The notes: generated from the sequence alone by a model not told the origin. A stretch of DNA of 64,000 bases from Channallabes apus (GCA_030522415.1 CM060113.1:3705467-3769466); one strand, 5' to 3'. Positions 23,672 to 36,694 are shown, counted from the first letter of the stretch. Made by a program: numbers and translations.

Positions 23672-24539
23672 CTTACACATGTCACCGGTCTCCCCGTCTC
23701 CGGACTGTTTCGGCTTTAGCAGAGACGTATTAGCCATAATTGGGAGCACATATTGAGCATATTTTCTGGCAAACACTCCTTAATTAGATCTGGCACGGGG
23801 CCTGGGCGAAAGGTTAGCGAAAGTGGAGTCAGGCTGTTTGACTTCTAGGAGGTTTAACCTGTGAAAGCGGGGTATTTAACTCCCTGATTATTTATCCTCT
23901 TCTGTTATTCTACTGGCCCTCGGCGATCAGAGAGATCCGCTCCGGCAGATTTGTTGACATTTTTGTCTTCTGACGAGACAGAAACAGGAGGGACAGAGTT
24001 AGGAAAATGTAAACACATTTCACTGGTAAAGACAGAAGTATAGCCATCAGTTCTTTTTGCTTTTTAAATAATTGATCAAAATATTTCAGTGTTGTAGGGA
24101 AAGGTTGGGCCTAGACAAAATAAACTAGAGGAAATCATGCCAAAACAGACTGTAATATAATAATAACCATAGTGTTTATTTTAAAAGATTGATGTCATGT
24201 AACTTCAATCAGATTAACAAAACTTAGCATTTTGTGAACAAAATAGAAAAAGGGTTATCCCTGCAAAGGTCCATCCTTAATAGGCGGATAAAGTCGAGCC
24301 TTGGAATACTGAAAAATAGGCGGGAATACGACATATGTGGGATGTCAAGCTATCAAAAATCACCAATTGCCTACCAATCAAACCCACCAGCACTAACTCC
24401 GATCAGTATTTGCTTTGCCTCTGGCAGATCTTCACATCTGCCTTGGATCCGAACTGGGAGAATCCTCCATACAGGGAGTAAGGTTGGACATAGAACCCAA
24501 GACTCTGGGCCGGTGGGGTGGCATTAGCACCATGCTATC
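22780..24539. other. No gene seen; three CA microsatellites
   Basis: CA tracts lie at 23236-23294 (preceded by CT repeats), 23462-23482 and 23636-23669. The segment 23800-23960 is complex and non-repetitive. Bases 24480-24535 contain a weak tRNA-like piece on the minus strand (GGGTTCTATGTCC), possibly an old SINE head. Confidence 0.55.
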
Positions 24540-24852
24540 CATTCCATCCATGTCTGTACGTCTTATTCTGTATAGGGTTGTGAGGGACCTGGAGCCTATT
24601 GTAGGGAACTTAAGGCCAAGCCATCGCAGCACACACATGCTTACACACCCACCCATACACTATGGGCAATTTGGAAACGCCAATCAGCCTACAGCACAGG
24701 CTTTGGTACTCTGAGCAGAAACCGGAGTACCTGGAGTAGACTCACCATGCACACAGAGAACATGTGAAGTCCACAGAAGCAAGATTTACTGCAAACCCTC
24801 AAACCTGGAGGTGCGAGAGGCCAGTAGTAACCACTAAGCCACTGGACCACCT
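24540..24852 (-). mobile_element. Diverged Mermaid-like SINE
   Basis: The minus-strand order matches the family: head GGTGGTCCAGTGGCTTAGTG, a CACCTCCAGGTTTGAGGG region, GGTACTCCGGTTTC, ATTGGCGTTTCCAAATTG, a short TG tract and GGCTCCAGGTCCCTCACAAC. Divergence is much higher than at 9885 or 15344, so this is an old copy. Confidence 0.8.
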
Positions 24853-25670
24853 ATGCCACATGGTTATAGTACTAAATAACAAACACAATTAGGTGAATGC
24901 ACTACATAAATCATACCAGTCAATTCAATTGGTGGCCACATTGGAGCATTTTGGTTCTCGTCCAAGTCTATGATTTGATGGTGTCAGTAGTGCCCAAGTC
25001 CCTGAGGTTACATTTGTGTAAAAAAAAAAAAAAACTTCTCAACCAGCCTCATCATAAAGTTGACATGTCATCATTTCTTTAAATGCTTTAGTATGGTGAT
25101 GACCAGTAAAAGCTTTATAATTTTTTCTTTCTATTCCGAGATGAATAAAATTCATACGCACTTCATCAGTCAATTCACCAGCAGAGAAACAAACAAAAAA
25201 AATGAATGATGTACTAGAGTGAAATCAACTACCCTGCAGCTCGATAACAAATGATGTAGGCTATAAATGGAATTAGACAATCGATCATACTTGGCTTAAT
25301 CATCTTTTTTTCCACATAAGTGGCAAACCTACACTCTTAGAAAAACTCTCAAGGCTTCTTGGGATGGTTAATGGCTGTGGCTTTCTAAAGGCGTTCTACA
25401 GTACTTGCCAAGAAACTCTTTACTTACGGGTCATACATAGAACTCATAAAGTTTCCACTGAGATGGGCAAACAGTAGGATGGATTTTTTTTTATTCTAAA
25501 CCATGCACAGTTTAAAGGTTTCCCAACTGCCAACACACTTGATCCAAATGATCACCGAATTATTAAGATGTTAATGAGGTGACCCGGGTTTGTGGGGAAA
25601 ACTTCAAACTGTGAAGCGGGATCCCTGTGACTGGAAATAAAACCTCCTGCATTAGACATTTTTAACTACA
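24853..25670. other. No gene seen
   Basis: AT-rich DNA with an A run at 25020-25034. Around 25340-25450 there is a stretch rich in GAACTCTTTA/AAAGTTTCC-like words of the kind common in fish interspersed repeats, too diverged to name. Confidence 0.55.
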
Positions 25671-26049
25671 TGCCAGTGAACTGGTGGCAGGATCATGGGC
25701 ATCCAAGGCTTACAAGAGAAATGGCCCAGTGTACCACTGTTCACTGTGCATGGGGGCCAAAAGGCTGAGAGTTCAATGCTGCTGACCCAGCCTCTAATCT
25801 CTCCAAATCTCAATCCGATCAAGCATCCATGGAAAGCACTGGACAAACAAGTGTGATCCACAGAGACCCCACCCTGCAAGCCAAAGCATCCAAAGACTCT
25901 TTTGCCAATATCCTGGTGCCACACTCCACAGGACAACCCCAAAGGCCCTGCAGATCCATGCCCAGAGGGGCAGGTGCCACTCTAGTGGTACAAGCAGAAC
26001 CAAAAGTTGGTTTTAATGTTAATGGTTTTAATGTTATGACTGATCTGTG
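25671..26049 (+). mobile_element. Non-autonomous Tc1-like copy (middle deleted)
   Basis: The left part (GAACTGGTGGCAGGATCATG..CATCCAAGGCT) matches the start of a Tc1-like gene. The right part reads NLNPIKHPWKALDKQV, corresponding to the DLNPIEHLWDVLDKQV region, then ends with GTTATGACTGATC as in the family's terminus. The whole middle, including the HTH linker and the first two catalytic blocks, is absent. The copy at 42687 has the same organisation. The four minus-strand and plus-strand open frames here are shadows. Confidence 0.75.
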
Positions 26050-27842
26050 TTTGTTCATCCAGTTTCCTCATAGCTTCTGAGAAACATGTTCCTAGATGGA
26101 TTGCAGACCTGACTGAGACATAATGTCCTATCTAGTGTGCATTCCTGCCTTGATCTGAATGTCCCAAGGTTTGCTCCAGGTCAGCATGATACTCAGCAGG
26201 ATAAAGCCATCATTCTGTCATGCATAGGAAAATAATAACAGCTGGTGTGGTGAAGCCAAATGCAAGTTCAATAATCATTTAAAAGTTTTTCTATAACAAC
26301 CAATATTGATGTATTTTATTCCATTTATACCACAGCAACGAAAAGTCGATAAACGACACTTTTTTTTTTTTTATTTCTGTTGTCTGGCTTTGGTTCTACT
26401 CAATATGGCAAGTGCTTCAGGGTGAGAGACCTCCGGAATTTATGTAGGACTCTCTAAAATGAGGACGGATATATGGTCCTTCTGAGCACACTTTAAAAAC
26501 CAACCATGAAAACTAGGACACCTGGTGTCTTTTAGATATCAAAGAAAGGTCATTTTCAGGCTTCCATTTTATTCCAGACTCAAAGCCATTTGAGTTTGGT
26601 ACTTTTGTTGAAGGGTGAAAGCTGTTTTCAAGCCTGGCAGTAGTCCAGAGCCCTAATCCCTGGTCCACTTGAAAATAGCAGTCTGAAGTTTCCATGAGGT
26701 GTGGAAGATATCCACTGGCTGTGTTATATGCTGTGTAACATGATTAATCAGATGCATGTTACTTCCTGGATTGAGTTTCCTTATCGTGGGGAAGAGAGGT
26801 CTCATGTCTTACAGCCACAGGTCTCATGTCTTATAGCCAAAGATCTTCCTGAGAAAGCAAGCCTGCAACCCTTAAACAAGCCCAGAATCAGTCCCAGTAT
26901 AAAAACTCGACCCCCGCCCCTCACCCCCTAACCTCAACCATTTATCACTGTACATGCATTTTCAAAAATGTGCAATCGTGGAACTGTATCTGTATCAGTA
27001 GCTGCCAGAGTGAGCGCACATTCATGGGGCTTTTCATGTTCGCCACAGAGTCAAGTGATGCCAGAGCCATGACCTTTGCAACGCCCAACCCTGTTCGATA
27101 TGCAAATGCAATTATGGTGCCTTTATCTCGGCAAAGGGCAGAGGATGCGAAAGAAAGAGGAAGAGAAAGGCTGGCCTGACCTGCAGCAGATCCTCATCTC
27201 TTCTCTCTGAGGCTCGGGAAGAGAATACAAATGTTACTACATTAACCCGGTCTTGTGGAGAAGCAACAGAGAAAAGAGGAGAAGAAAAGAAGAGAAGAAA
27301 GGGAGGGAGAATGCGGAGTGAAATGGCTTGTCTTTGTAGTAAATCATATCACCAATGAATGCTAATTTGGAGGAGGTGATAGAAGTGGTAATTGTTCTTT
27401 TCAGCTGGGGGGCTCTGGCTCTCTGCCGCCGTGCCTTTGATGGACTGTGGTGTCAGCAGTGCATTGTGGGAGCCAAATAACCCTCCCATGCGCCGTTTGT
27501 GCATGTTGGATGTGTGTGTGTGTATGTGGGTGGGTGTGTGGTACCCAGGACCTGTAGGAGACTCATTGATAATTAGATTCATACATCAAACGTTCTCCAC
27601 CTTTCCTCTTTAGCAAGGTAGTGCCAAAAGGATGACATACGGTAAAAGATGAAAGTATGTCTGTCTTTTTACCCCTTTTTTTTAAACACTTTGTCGATTT
27701 TAACAATCTAAAACTTTACTGGACTCCCAAGTAATTCAGGCCCTATACAGTATTTCGAATTTATTGACAACCATGACATTCATGAAAGCACAGATAATGC
27801 TAAAAGCCGGAACTGTCTGGATTGATGTTCTGACGCTTTCGA
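26050..27842. other. No gene seen; one SINE tail
   Basis: Apart from the SINE tail at 26135 there is a T run at 26360-26373, a GA-rich stretch at 27150-27320 and a TG tract at 27510-27540. No exon was recognised. The part 26990-27200 is complex and non-repetitive. Confidence 0.55.
26135..26212 (+). mobile_element. 3' fragment of Mermaid-like SINE
   Basis: CCTGCCTTG, then GTCCCAAGGTTTGCTCCAGG and AGCAGGATAAAGC, follow the 3' third of the family in order. It is short and diverged. Confidence 0.5.
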
Positions 27843-27854
27843 TAAATAAATAAA

Positions 27855-28060
27855 TACATTTACATTTACATTTAGGCATTTGGCAGATGCTCTTATCCAG
27901 AGCGACTTACATTTTTATCTCTGTACACATCTGAGCAGTTGAGGGTTAAGGGCCTTGCTCAAGGGCCCAACAGTGGCAACTTGGTGGTTGTGGGGTTTGA
28001 ACCTGGGATCTTCTGAACCGTAGTCCAATGCCTTAACCACTGAGCTACCCCTGGCCCCTG
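27855..28060 (-). mobile_element. tRNA-derived SINE with L2-type tail and TSD
   Basis: On the minus strand: head GGGGCCAGGGGTAGCTCAGT, box B GGTTCAAACCCC, a body with TTGGGCCCTTGAGCAAGGCC, then the tail GTCGCTCTGGATAAGAGCAT and (AAATGT)n. The tail resembles those of fish SINEs that borrow an L2-clade LINE 3' end (family knowledge). TAAATAAATAAAT repeats on both sides act as a TSD of about 13 bp in an AT-rich target. Nearly identical to the copy at 34537. Confidence 0.9.
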
Positions 28061-28588
28061 TTAATAAATAAATAAATAATCAGATTGGTAGGTCATACCT
28101 CTGCGCTCTTTGATCTTTGGGTCATTCTAATGTTAAGCAGACTATTAGATTAATTTTCATTTCTTGCATTCTATTTGGAGCTTCAGAATTTAGAACATAA
28201 TATACAACATTACATCAAAAGTTGTGCAAGTGAAAACGAGCATTGAGCACTTTTGTCTCAAAACTCACCAAGTGCATGAATGTCTCCAAACTCACCATTG
28301 AAAAAAGCTGTATGTGGGTGTATGAGTTATTTTGAGGCAAGTCATTTTACCCCACTGCACTGCTACACTGGCTTTTAGTGTTCCCCCACCTGCCAAATCT
28401 CACTTTAACCCCCGACTACAAGTGAAGTGACTTAGCAATAAACACCTTTTAAGTTCCTATTTGAACTTGATTGAATTGGTAGATTAGGTACATTCTTTAG
28501 ATACTTTAAACAATTTTGTCCTGATAGTTTTCCAAATTGAATACCTCTGTGTAGCTATTTTCCAGCATACACTGTCTGGTCTGCAAAG
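28061..28588. other. No gene seen
   Basis: Unique AT-rich DNA without recognisable features. Confidence 0.6.
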
Positions 28589-28717
28589 ATCATTCATTCA
28601 TCTTCTGTACCGCTTAATCCTGTGTTCAGGGTCGCGGGGGCCTGGAGCCTATCCCAGGAGACTTCGGGCACTAGGCGGGGTACACCCTGGACAGGGTGCC
28701 AATCCATCGCAGGGCAC
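28589..28717 (-). mobile_element. 5'-truncated Mermaid-like SINE, 11-bp TSD
   Basis: GGTCTGCAAAG at 28578-28588 and 28718-28728 bounds a 129-bp insertion. It contains only the 3' part of the SINE, from the GAATGAAT tail up to GCGATGGATTGGCACC and GTGCCCTG, stopping exactly where the internal (TG)n would start. Confidence 0.95.
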
Positions 28718-30584
28718 GGTCTGCAAAGTTATTTATTTTTATTCTTGTCTGCTCTATCTGATTTTATATATATCGGTGCTCGATCTCAGTTGTTGAGGTG
28801 AGAGTTCTTCTGAACATCTCTCCATGTTATCTTTGTTAGGGACTTTTTTGGTACTCAAAATCATCTTATCGAGAGGTTTAAAACGTTCAGGTAGATGGTA
28901 CTCATACTGAGCGAGGCGATCTTCATCTGCTTTCAACTGAACTCTAATGACAAAGCGATTTGACTCGGAATCGACTCAACTGCAGGAAGTGAATCAAACA
29001 TGCCTTGTGGTTTGGGCTCAAGCATTTATAAAATAGGCGCAAACTCAGCCAATGTACAAACCTTTATGAGAACATTCGGAGCCCTACATTCTGCTCAGCC
29101 AATATTTTTAAGGTCTTTTGGGGGCATTTAATTACTTACAGCAGAAAAAAAAATAGCAAACAAAGCAACTTAGCAATTGGACTAATAGTTGTGAAAGTCT
29201 TCTGACTCCCAGGAGGAACTAAGTCCGGTTTGATTGTACGTTTTTGAACAACAGGCTGGACAAGACACACCTACTATTTTATAGCTAAGGTCAGCACTCC
29301 AAACTTTGCTGTTAAATCTTGCCTTGACACGATAAAAAATCCTTCATATTTCCTTGTTTCCTCCTTACAGGACTGATGAGATTCCACAACCTCTATCTAG
29401 CCTAAGCTTGGAGACGAATTGCGGCACTGAAAGAGACATAAACAGCTCCAGCTGTTCTGAGATGTTGCAGGCTGGAATTACGAGGTGCTTGAAAGTACTA
29501 GAAGCTCCATGGGAATTGGTACAACCTTCTAAATGTGGAGGGGGCGTCTTTTTTCTTCTTCTGTAAAAACAATAGTCATATCTGTTGTTGTGAAACATCC
29601 TTGTGAGTAAGAGCATGAGGGTCACAGGGATCACGAAAACTCTGAGAACTCATTGGACCTGAATCAAGAAGGAATCCAGTGGTGATTTTGAAGGTTCTGC
29701 TCACCATCAGGATGACAAGGGAGGTACCTTGATAGACTGCCGTCCTCGGATTTGTTCGCCAAAATTTACCAAGTGAGGTTCTCCAGAGGCATTCTTAAAA
29801 TTCAGCTCAATCCCATTAACACATACAGTCATGGATCCTCCCTTCTGCTAAATACTTGGATGCATTTGCCAAAATCAAAGCATGACCTGCAATCCCAGAG
29901 TGCACTGCTCTTACATATATTATGTGCCTTTTTTTTCGTTTGTTTGTTTTTACAATAAACTAATTTTGGCTTCGCATTCGGAGAGAAAGACTTTTTATGA
30001 AACTGAGGCAAACAGGCTTACAAACACAGAACTACTAAATTACCCAGAGCGCCGTGTTCGGGATTTTCATCACCTTCATCACCGTCTTCTCTTTTCACAC
30101 ACCTCTCATGCACTCGCCCCAAAAGTCCCTTTCAGATAGAAAACAACGAGCAAGAGCTGTTCTGTTGCTAGGAGACTTCATTATGAATACCATGTAGCTT
30201 TAGCCGCTAGCTAGCCAGGGATTTGAGGAGATTTAAGCAGGAAAAAGGAGGGCTAAGCAAGCGATAAGGCGTGCAGTAAAAAAAAGTGCACATACGCACA
30301 CACACATAGACACATATTGAAGAACAGTGGCTGCGCTTAAGTAAAAGCACGTTTGCCTAATTCATCCCCTTCTCTCACCGGCGAGTATTTACTCCCAGCG
30401 CTCATGTGTCTGAGGGCCTCGGTAACCTCATATTCAAAGCACACATCAAACTCTGAAGCCATAAAATAATTAGAGGCATTCTAAGGGATTTAAGCAGCCT
30501 TACAGCACGGCCCACATAAACGGTGCTCTGAGAAAAGGAAATTTATTTCACAGCTTAGCGACTTTTCAGAAACAAGTCAAAGAG

Positions 30585-30621
<37 letters not shown>

Positions 30622-30965
30622 CCTTGAAGTACAAGGAAAATAGGATTAAAAAGTAACCCTTTTGAGTGCGCATTTATAGTTTTGATTTCTTTTTACAGCC
30701 GTGTATGAAACCATGAGCGCCGTTGAGTCGATCTAATCAACCGCAAATTACATTAGCATTCGTCCACTTGAAACCTACAAGCAAACGATATTGTACGAAT
30801 CAGCAAGTCCACTTGCAAACGGGGTATTTGCGGAGAGCTGGAAATGATTGCAGTGCTGATGCGACTATTATGGTGTAAATATGATGAAAAAAAAAACTCA
30901 GTTACAAACATGATGTTTGTTTCCACTTTTGAGAGCTTCTCATTTTCCATTTTCATAAAGACCTA
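28718..30965. other. No gene seen; one gene-like open frame of unknown meaning
   Basis: A minus-strand frame of about 70 codons ending at 28754 has gene-like composition (for example RLAQYEYHLPERFKPLDK) but no recognised homology or visible splice sites. A GA tract lies at 30577-30619. The part 30180-30540 is complex and non-repetitive. Nothing else is recognisable. Confidence 0.5.
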
Positions 30966-31690
30966 CACTCAGCGGTCACTTCATTAGGTACACCTTGCTA
31001 GTCCTGGGCATGCTAGTACCCCATTTTTGCCTTTAGAGCTGCACCAATTCTTCATGGCATTGATTCACCAAGTGCTGGGAAAATTCGTTTGAGTTGTTTC
31101 ATCTATATTGACACCATAGCATCACTCAGTTGAAGCAGATACGTTGGCTTCACATCCATGATATGAATCTCCCGTTCCACCACATCTCAAAGGATCCCAT
31201 CTGCTGGAGTGAGATCTGGTGATTTGAGGAAAGTGACCTCGCTGTTACATTCAAGAAACCAGTTTTAGCCTTGTAGCATGGAGCGTTATCCTGGGCCCAT
31301 AAATGGATGGGCACGGTCAGCAACAATACTCTGGTAGGCTGTGGTATTCAAACCCATGATCAATTGGTACTAAGGGACTCAAATTGTGACAAGAAAATCA
31401 CCCCCACATCATTATACCACCAGCAGCAGCTTGAACCTTTGATACAAGACAGGATAGATCCAGGATAGATTTCATGTTGTTTGAAACATTTTTCAAGTCC
31501 TTACCCAACCATGCGAATGTCGCAGCAGAAATCGACACTCATGAGGCTGAGCAACATTTTTACAACCTTTTATTGTCCAGTTTTGGTGAGCCCATGTGAA
31601 CTTTAGCCTCTGTTTCCTGTTTTTAACTGACAGGAGTGGCAGTGTTCCATTATGTTGCTCCACCAACACATACGCTTCCACAGTTGGTGG
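30966..31690 (-). mobile_element. Tc1-like element relic with one terminus
   Basis: The left terminus CTCAGCGGTCACTTCATTAG..GTACACCTTGC is a recognisable Tc1-like inverted-repeat end. On the minus strand the C-terminal half of the transposase follows. A 62-residue open frame at 31493-31681 still reads LLSVKNRKQRLKFTWAHQNW then a TIKGCKNVA..CRFLLRHS stretch, corresponding to the conserved AHQNW...DESRFLLRH block, with the catalytic Asp replaced (PHECRF where DESRF is expected). The HTH half and the other terminus are missing. Confidence 0.88.
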
Positions 31691-32371
31691 AACTAACTAA
31701 CCGTGACTGGCAGAGCTGGAGATCGACAGTTAGCTACTGACAGTTACAGGTAGTCAGTAATTAACAGGGGTGAAAGTAGTTTTAAATGCTTACTGGTACT
31801 ATGCAGCTGAGAATACATCATGGAGGTGGTGGACAAACCTGGACAAAAGTGTTGGACAAAAGCCAGTGTGCTATGTAGGGTGTACAATCGCTTCTTTCAC
31901 ACTCCAAGTAGTGCCCTTGATCAGGGGTTAAAGAGGGATTTTTAATGTTTAGCTTTACGTTAGAAGTTTGTAGCATGCATTAGCCATGAACAGAACAATA
32001 TGGATGGTTCAGAGAGACGATTCAGAATAATGTATAAGGAGAGAACGTGTTGTTTAAGACGTCACAACGTTATCAGATGTGTGTTCTTGCTGAAAATGCT
32101 TCTGTGACTGATTGTGAATGTGGGTTTTGTCAGGCAGCTGCTCTCTCCTCAGTACTGCGGACTGTACAGACCTACTCTCACCCACACTGAGACACACAGT
32201 TAGTGTCGTTAATGACTGTTAAAACACCTGTGACACAGAGTGTTGAACCAGTGCTGTTATGCTCTAAATTACCACCTATGGACGCCTCTCGTCCAAACTT
32301 ACTGTTATACAATAGAAAAAACATTCAACCAAAACTGGCAATGAGGTAACAATGATAGGCATGTGTACAGT

Positions 32372-32406
<35 letters not shown>

Positions 32407-34226
32407 ACACACTCAGATCTAAAATCCTCTACCCCAGGTGCTTCATTGCCTGCGTTAATTTTCCTCATGATGAAATGTACAGTATGTTGCATTACAGATC
32501 ACTTCAGGACCAATGAGGTAGCATTTCATACGTGGCTAGAACAGCAGTCTCTCGCTTCACGTAGCAGCTAATTTCTTATCAAACGCTAATTGTTCTCACA
32601 CAATAATTGCTCACCGAGCTGCCAGTCATCATCCTCATAATTTACTCGATCTGAAGGCGGTACACCTTAATAGGAAGGTTCCAATTAAGGGCTTCATTCT
32701 GATGCGTTATGGTTTCTTTGGTAACAAACTCATTTTATGTGGACTTTAGAACATGTAGAATCATTAATTGCTGTTGTTTATTTTAGAATTTTTATGTGGA
32801 AATAATCAACTTTTGGAGAGGTAACAGTCTAGTGCACCTTGTGGTTGTTGATTAGTTTCCTTTAATAGCACAACACTGAGAGTTTTAAAGCAAAATTCCA
32901 ACATGATTATTCTGTTCTGTTCAGACGGCTAAACGAGAAGGATCATCGTAGTAAAAACCCTGAACTGTGAGTGTGTGTCTCGTGAGTCTCATGACTGTGT
33001 GTATGTGCTGTGTGTGAGATATCCAGGCCTGAGGAGGATGAATGCTCCCATTCTCTCTGACAGATAATGGGATCCCAGATGACATGCGATTGGATCTGTA
33101 GCACTGGGCCCTTTTACTTCCACACACATATCTGCTGTCTGGCTGTCACTCAAAACCCTTACCACATGTGCACACTCACGCAGACATACACACAGTTGGG
33201 AGACTGGTGAGGTCGACTCTCCTTCCAGCTCAAAGTCTTTCTCTGAGTTTCCTTCAGCTTTTGCGGCGATCGTGCACTTCCCTCTCGCTTATTAATCTCC
33301 ACGATGGGAGGAAACACACAGAAATCGAACGACGGACAAATCAGCGCCGGCTTTGCAAATAAAGCACACCTCAAGGAGCGAGAGCCATTTGCATTTAGAT
33401 TTATCTTTCATTTCCATCGATCTACCTTTTTTTTTTTTATTCCTCGACCGAGAGCAGACGAGACGGCGGAATCAATGCGTACGAGCTGTGGCTCTCTGCG
33501 GAGGAGCTCCTGCGTTTTCAGAATGTTCCACGATACATAACGCTAAATCTTCCAATGTAGTGGACGCTGCCTCTTTTTTTTTTCCTTCCCTTCGAGTTCG
33601 GGCTCTCACAGTATCGCCTAGAAGAAAAGCCTTCATGATCTATTGTGTCATTTCAGTGACGGACGACGTGTTCCTCGTCAATTCCTCGGTTCCAGGGATG
33701 CCAGGGAACAGAAAAAGAAACAAATAAATTTGAAAGCACTTTTTCAGACCACTTTGCCATGAAATAGAGTTATAACAAATCAAACTCTTTCCCTAAATGA
33801 GCATCAAAATTAGTTTTTTTTTTTTTGGTTTGTTGTTTTTTTCCTGTTCATACATCACATGCACGCCTCCGCTTTAGGCGTTCATCATAAATATGGCGTT
33901 CTGACATAAAACTGGCATTTATTATGTCGTTTGTCATGGTGTGTCGCATTCTACGGCTCAATATTGCATTTCTATTCATGGATATCAGTCGCATAATTTG
34001 CAAATAAATAATTCCATCACAGTAAAAAAAAAAAGGAAAAAAAATATTCACAAATAATAATAATACAAAAAAATGCATACAATAAAACAAGATAAAAAAT
34101 GCAGTCGTGAAACTTACACTAAAGAAGACAAAATATCTCTCCTTTGCCTCCATAGCTAGATTTGCTGCTCATGAGATGAGAACTGTACAGGAGTAAATTT
34201 TTATGGAACTCATCAATTAAAATGAC
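31691..34226. other. No gene seen
   Basis: Contains a TG tract of about 15 units at 32377-32406, T runs near 33428 and 33579, and an A-rich stretch at 34024-34065. The segment 33210-33520 is complex and non-repetitive and could hold conserved noncoding DNA. Confidence 0.55.
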
Positions 34227-34481
34227 TCACTCACACATCGTCCACATGACTGGAACCCATCCCAGGAGACTTACAGTACGGCATACTACGGGCAATTTGG
34301 GAACGCCAAATAGACTAATCTGCATATCTTTGGAGTGTAGGAGGAAACTGGAGTACCCGGAGGAAACCCACCAAGCACGCGGAGAGAACATGAAAACTCC
34401 ATGCACACAGACCAGGCGGGAGTCGAACCCGGACCCTGGAGGGGCGAGGCGACAGTGCTAACCACTAACCGTGACGCCCAG
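34227..34481 (-). mobile_element. Mermaid-like SINE with approximate TSD
   Basis: Minus-strand head GTTAGTGGTTAGCACTGTCG..CCTCGCCCC, a single box B GGTTCGACTCCC, body and GGCGTTCCCAAATTGCC. The internal TG tract is gone and the tail region is degraded. TTAAAATGAC at 34217-34226 and TTTAAATGAC at 34482-34491 look like a 10-bp TSD with one mismatch. Confidence 0.85.
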
Positions 34482-34536
34482 TTTAAATGACATTAAGGCA
34501 TAAAATTCTTCATGATTAGGGGCGTGGCTGATTTAA

Positions 34537-34745
34537 GTGGGGCCAGGGGTAGCTCAGTGGTTAAGGCATTGGACTACGGTTCGGAAGATCCCAGGTTCAA
34601 ACCCCTCAACCATCAAGTTGCCACTGTTGGGCCCTTGAGCAAGGCCCTTAACCCTCAACTGCTCAGATGTGTAATGAGATAAAAATGTAAGTCGCTCTGG
34701 ATAAGAGTGTCTGCTAAATGCCTAAATGTAAATGTAAATGTAAGT
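34537..34745 (+). mobile_element. tRNA-derived SINE with L2-type tail
   Basis: GGGGCCAGGGGTAGCTCAGT, box B GGTTCAAACCCC, CTTGAGCAAGGCCCTTAACC, GTCGCTCTGGATAAGAGTGT and an AAATGT tail. Sister of the copy at 27855 in opposite orientation. Confidence 0.92.
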
Positions 34746-34891
34746 GACAGCTGCAAGGCAGGTGTCAAACCACTAGCTGTCTGAAATATTGTAGTTTAAC
34801 TTACCGCAAGAAATGTAGTCAAAATGGGAAGAGGTGTAGGGTTCAATGATAAAGTTCAATTAAAACATTAAGATTAGTAACTTTACATTCT

Positions 34892-35156
34892 GACAACATG
34901 GTGGCTTGTTGCTTAGCACTTGCACCTTCTGGGTCCAGGTTCAGTTCCCATCTCTGTGTGCATGTAGTTTGCATGTTCTTCCTGTGCTTGGTGGATTTCC
35001 TCCGGGTACTCCGGTTTCCTCCAACATGTTTGAATGTGTGTGTGCTCTGTGGGGGATATGTGTCCAGGGTGTACCCCGCCTCGTGTCCTAAGTCTCCTGG
35101 GATAGGCCCCAGCCCCCCGTGACCCTGACTACAGGATAAAGCGGTATAGGAGATGT
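34892..35156 (+). mobile_element. Mermaid-like SINE, short internal TG tract
   Basis: Head GACAACATGGTGGCTTGTTG, box B GGTTCAGTTCCC (single), body TTTCCTCCGGGTACTCCGGT, GTGTACCCCGCCTCGTGTCC and the tail CAGGATAAAGCGGTATAGGA. The minus-strand 140-residue frame across it is a shadow. Confidence 0.88.
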
Positions 35157-35449
35157 GTACAGTAGTAAGTGAGTAAGTATGTGAAGTAGGTGAACATTTT
35201 GGCCAAGCTGAAGCTAAGCTAGCTAGCTTGTAGTAACTGATTCCAGATAGACGTGTTACAACCAACAGCCAGGCGATGGCGCCGATCAGAATCCTAGAGT
35301 CGAAACCTGTCTACAGTAAACCTACAGGTATGTGTTGTTTATGTGTTTATATCTTGTGTTGCTTGTAAAATTGTTGAAATGTTAGTTTCCTGTTGTGTGT
35401 ACTGTATATCTACATGTGTGTGTTTGCATGTGGGAGTTTTGCGTACGTG

Positions 35450-35513
<64 letters not shown>

Positions 35514-35907
35514 GCCTGTCACAGCTCGGCTCGTCTCCAGAGCTCTGTGGAAGCTTTCTGCAGTGAAGTGGCAGATCTCTGTCACACTCTGTCACACTTA
35601 CACTCTCCCCAGTGGCCTCAGTCTCTCTCTGCATGCCTCGCCACTAGTGTGTGTTTGTGTGTGTGTGTGTGTGTATGTGTGGGGGTGCTCAGTGTCCCAG
35701 TGTGCAGCATGTGAGTTGTGTAAGCGATTAGTTCTGAACCATACGAGAAAAGGTTCGAGGAGAGTAGAGTAAAAGACAGAAGTGTGTGTGTGTGTGTGTG
35801 TGTGTGTGTTCATGCGTGTGGCCTGATATTTTCCCCAATGCACCATAAGACGTGTATGTGGTTCTTGTGGCTTAGAGGTTAGGGTTAAACATTACTGTCC
35901 TGTATGT

Positions 35908-35949
<42 letters not shown>

Positions 35950-36087
35950 CTGTTAAATGGAAACTCTATGGCTCCATCATGTTAAGTGAGCCTGCCGAGA
36001 TGCTGCTGCTGCTGCACAGGAAGTGACCTCGTCTATTATCGACTTTAATAATAGTCTCATTCACTCCAGCAGACAATGACACTCTGT

Positions 36088-36119
<32 letters not shown>

Positions 36120-36649
36120 AGCTATTAAAACACAGAATGGTAAACGCAGACCGGAACAGATTTAAAACCGTCACAATGGCAGGACTGACTGTGGAAACGC
36201 TGGAATGTGAGTCACAGTGTTGTTGGGTTTTATCATGAGCGCTAACATCAAAGCAGAGAGCCAGACATCAGGACGTGTTATAAATGGAGGATTAAAACAC
36301 TATGGGACTTGCTGGTACCAGAAAACACTCAGCACAGTTCCCGTGCTGACGCTAATATAGATTAGCTTCCTATAAAAAGGTTGTTTGTTCTACAGCAGGT
36401 TATTAACAGGCATGGTTTTTGATTTATTAACGAACAACACATTGCACTTCATATCTATTTATAGTTGCTTTAATGTAACGAGACGTTCTTGAGGCGAGTT
36501 ATCACTTACATTAGAGCAGCTATAAAAACAGCAGAGCAAAACCTAAAATGACAACGTGATAAATGCTGACTGTCAAACATATTCAACCCTTAAACATTCG
36601 CACAAAATATTTTTTTCTTTGCATTCTATATTTTACTTCATTATTACAT

Positions 36650-36651
<2 letters not shown>
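35157..36651. repeat. TG/CA microsatellite cluster
   Basis: Five tracts within 670 bases: TG at 35452-35505, 35649-35672, 35782-35809 and 35907-35947, and CA at 36091-36119. The long open frames between are translations of these. The flanking DNA has no gene signal. Confidence 0.93.
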
Positions 36652-36694
<43 letters not shown>

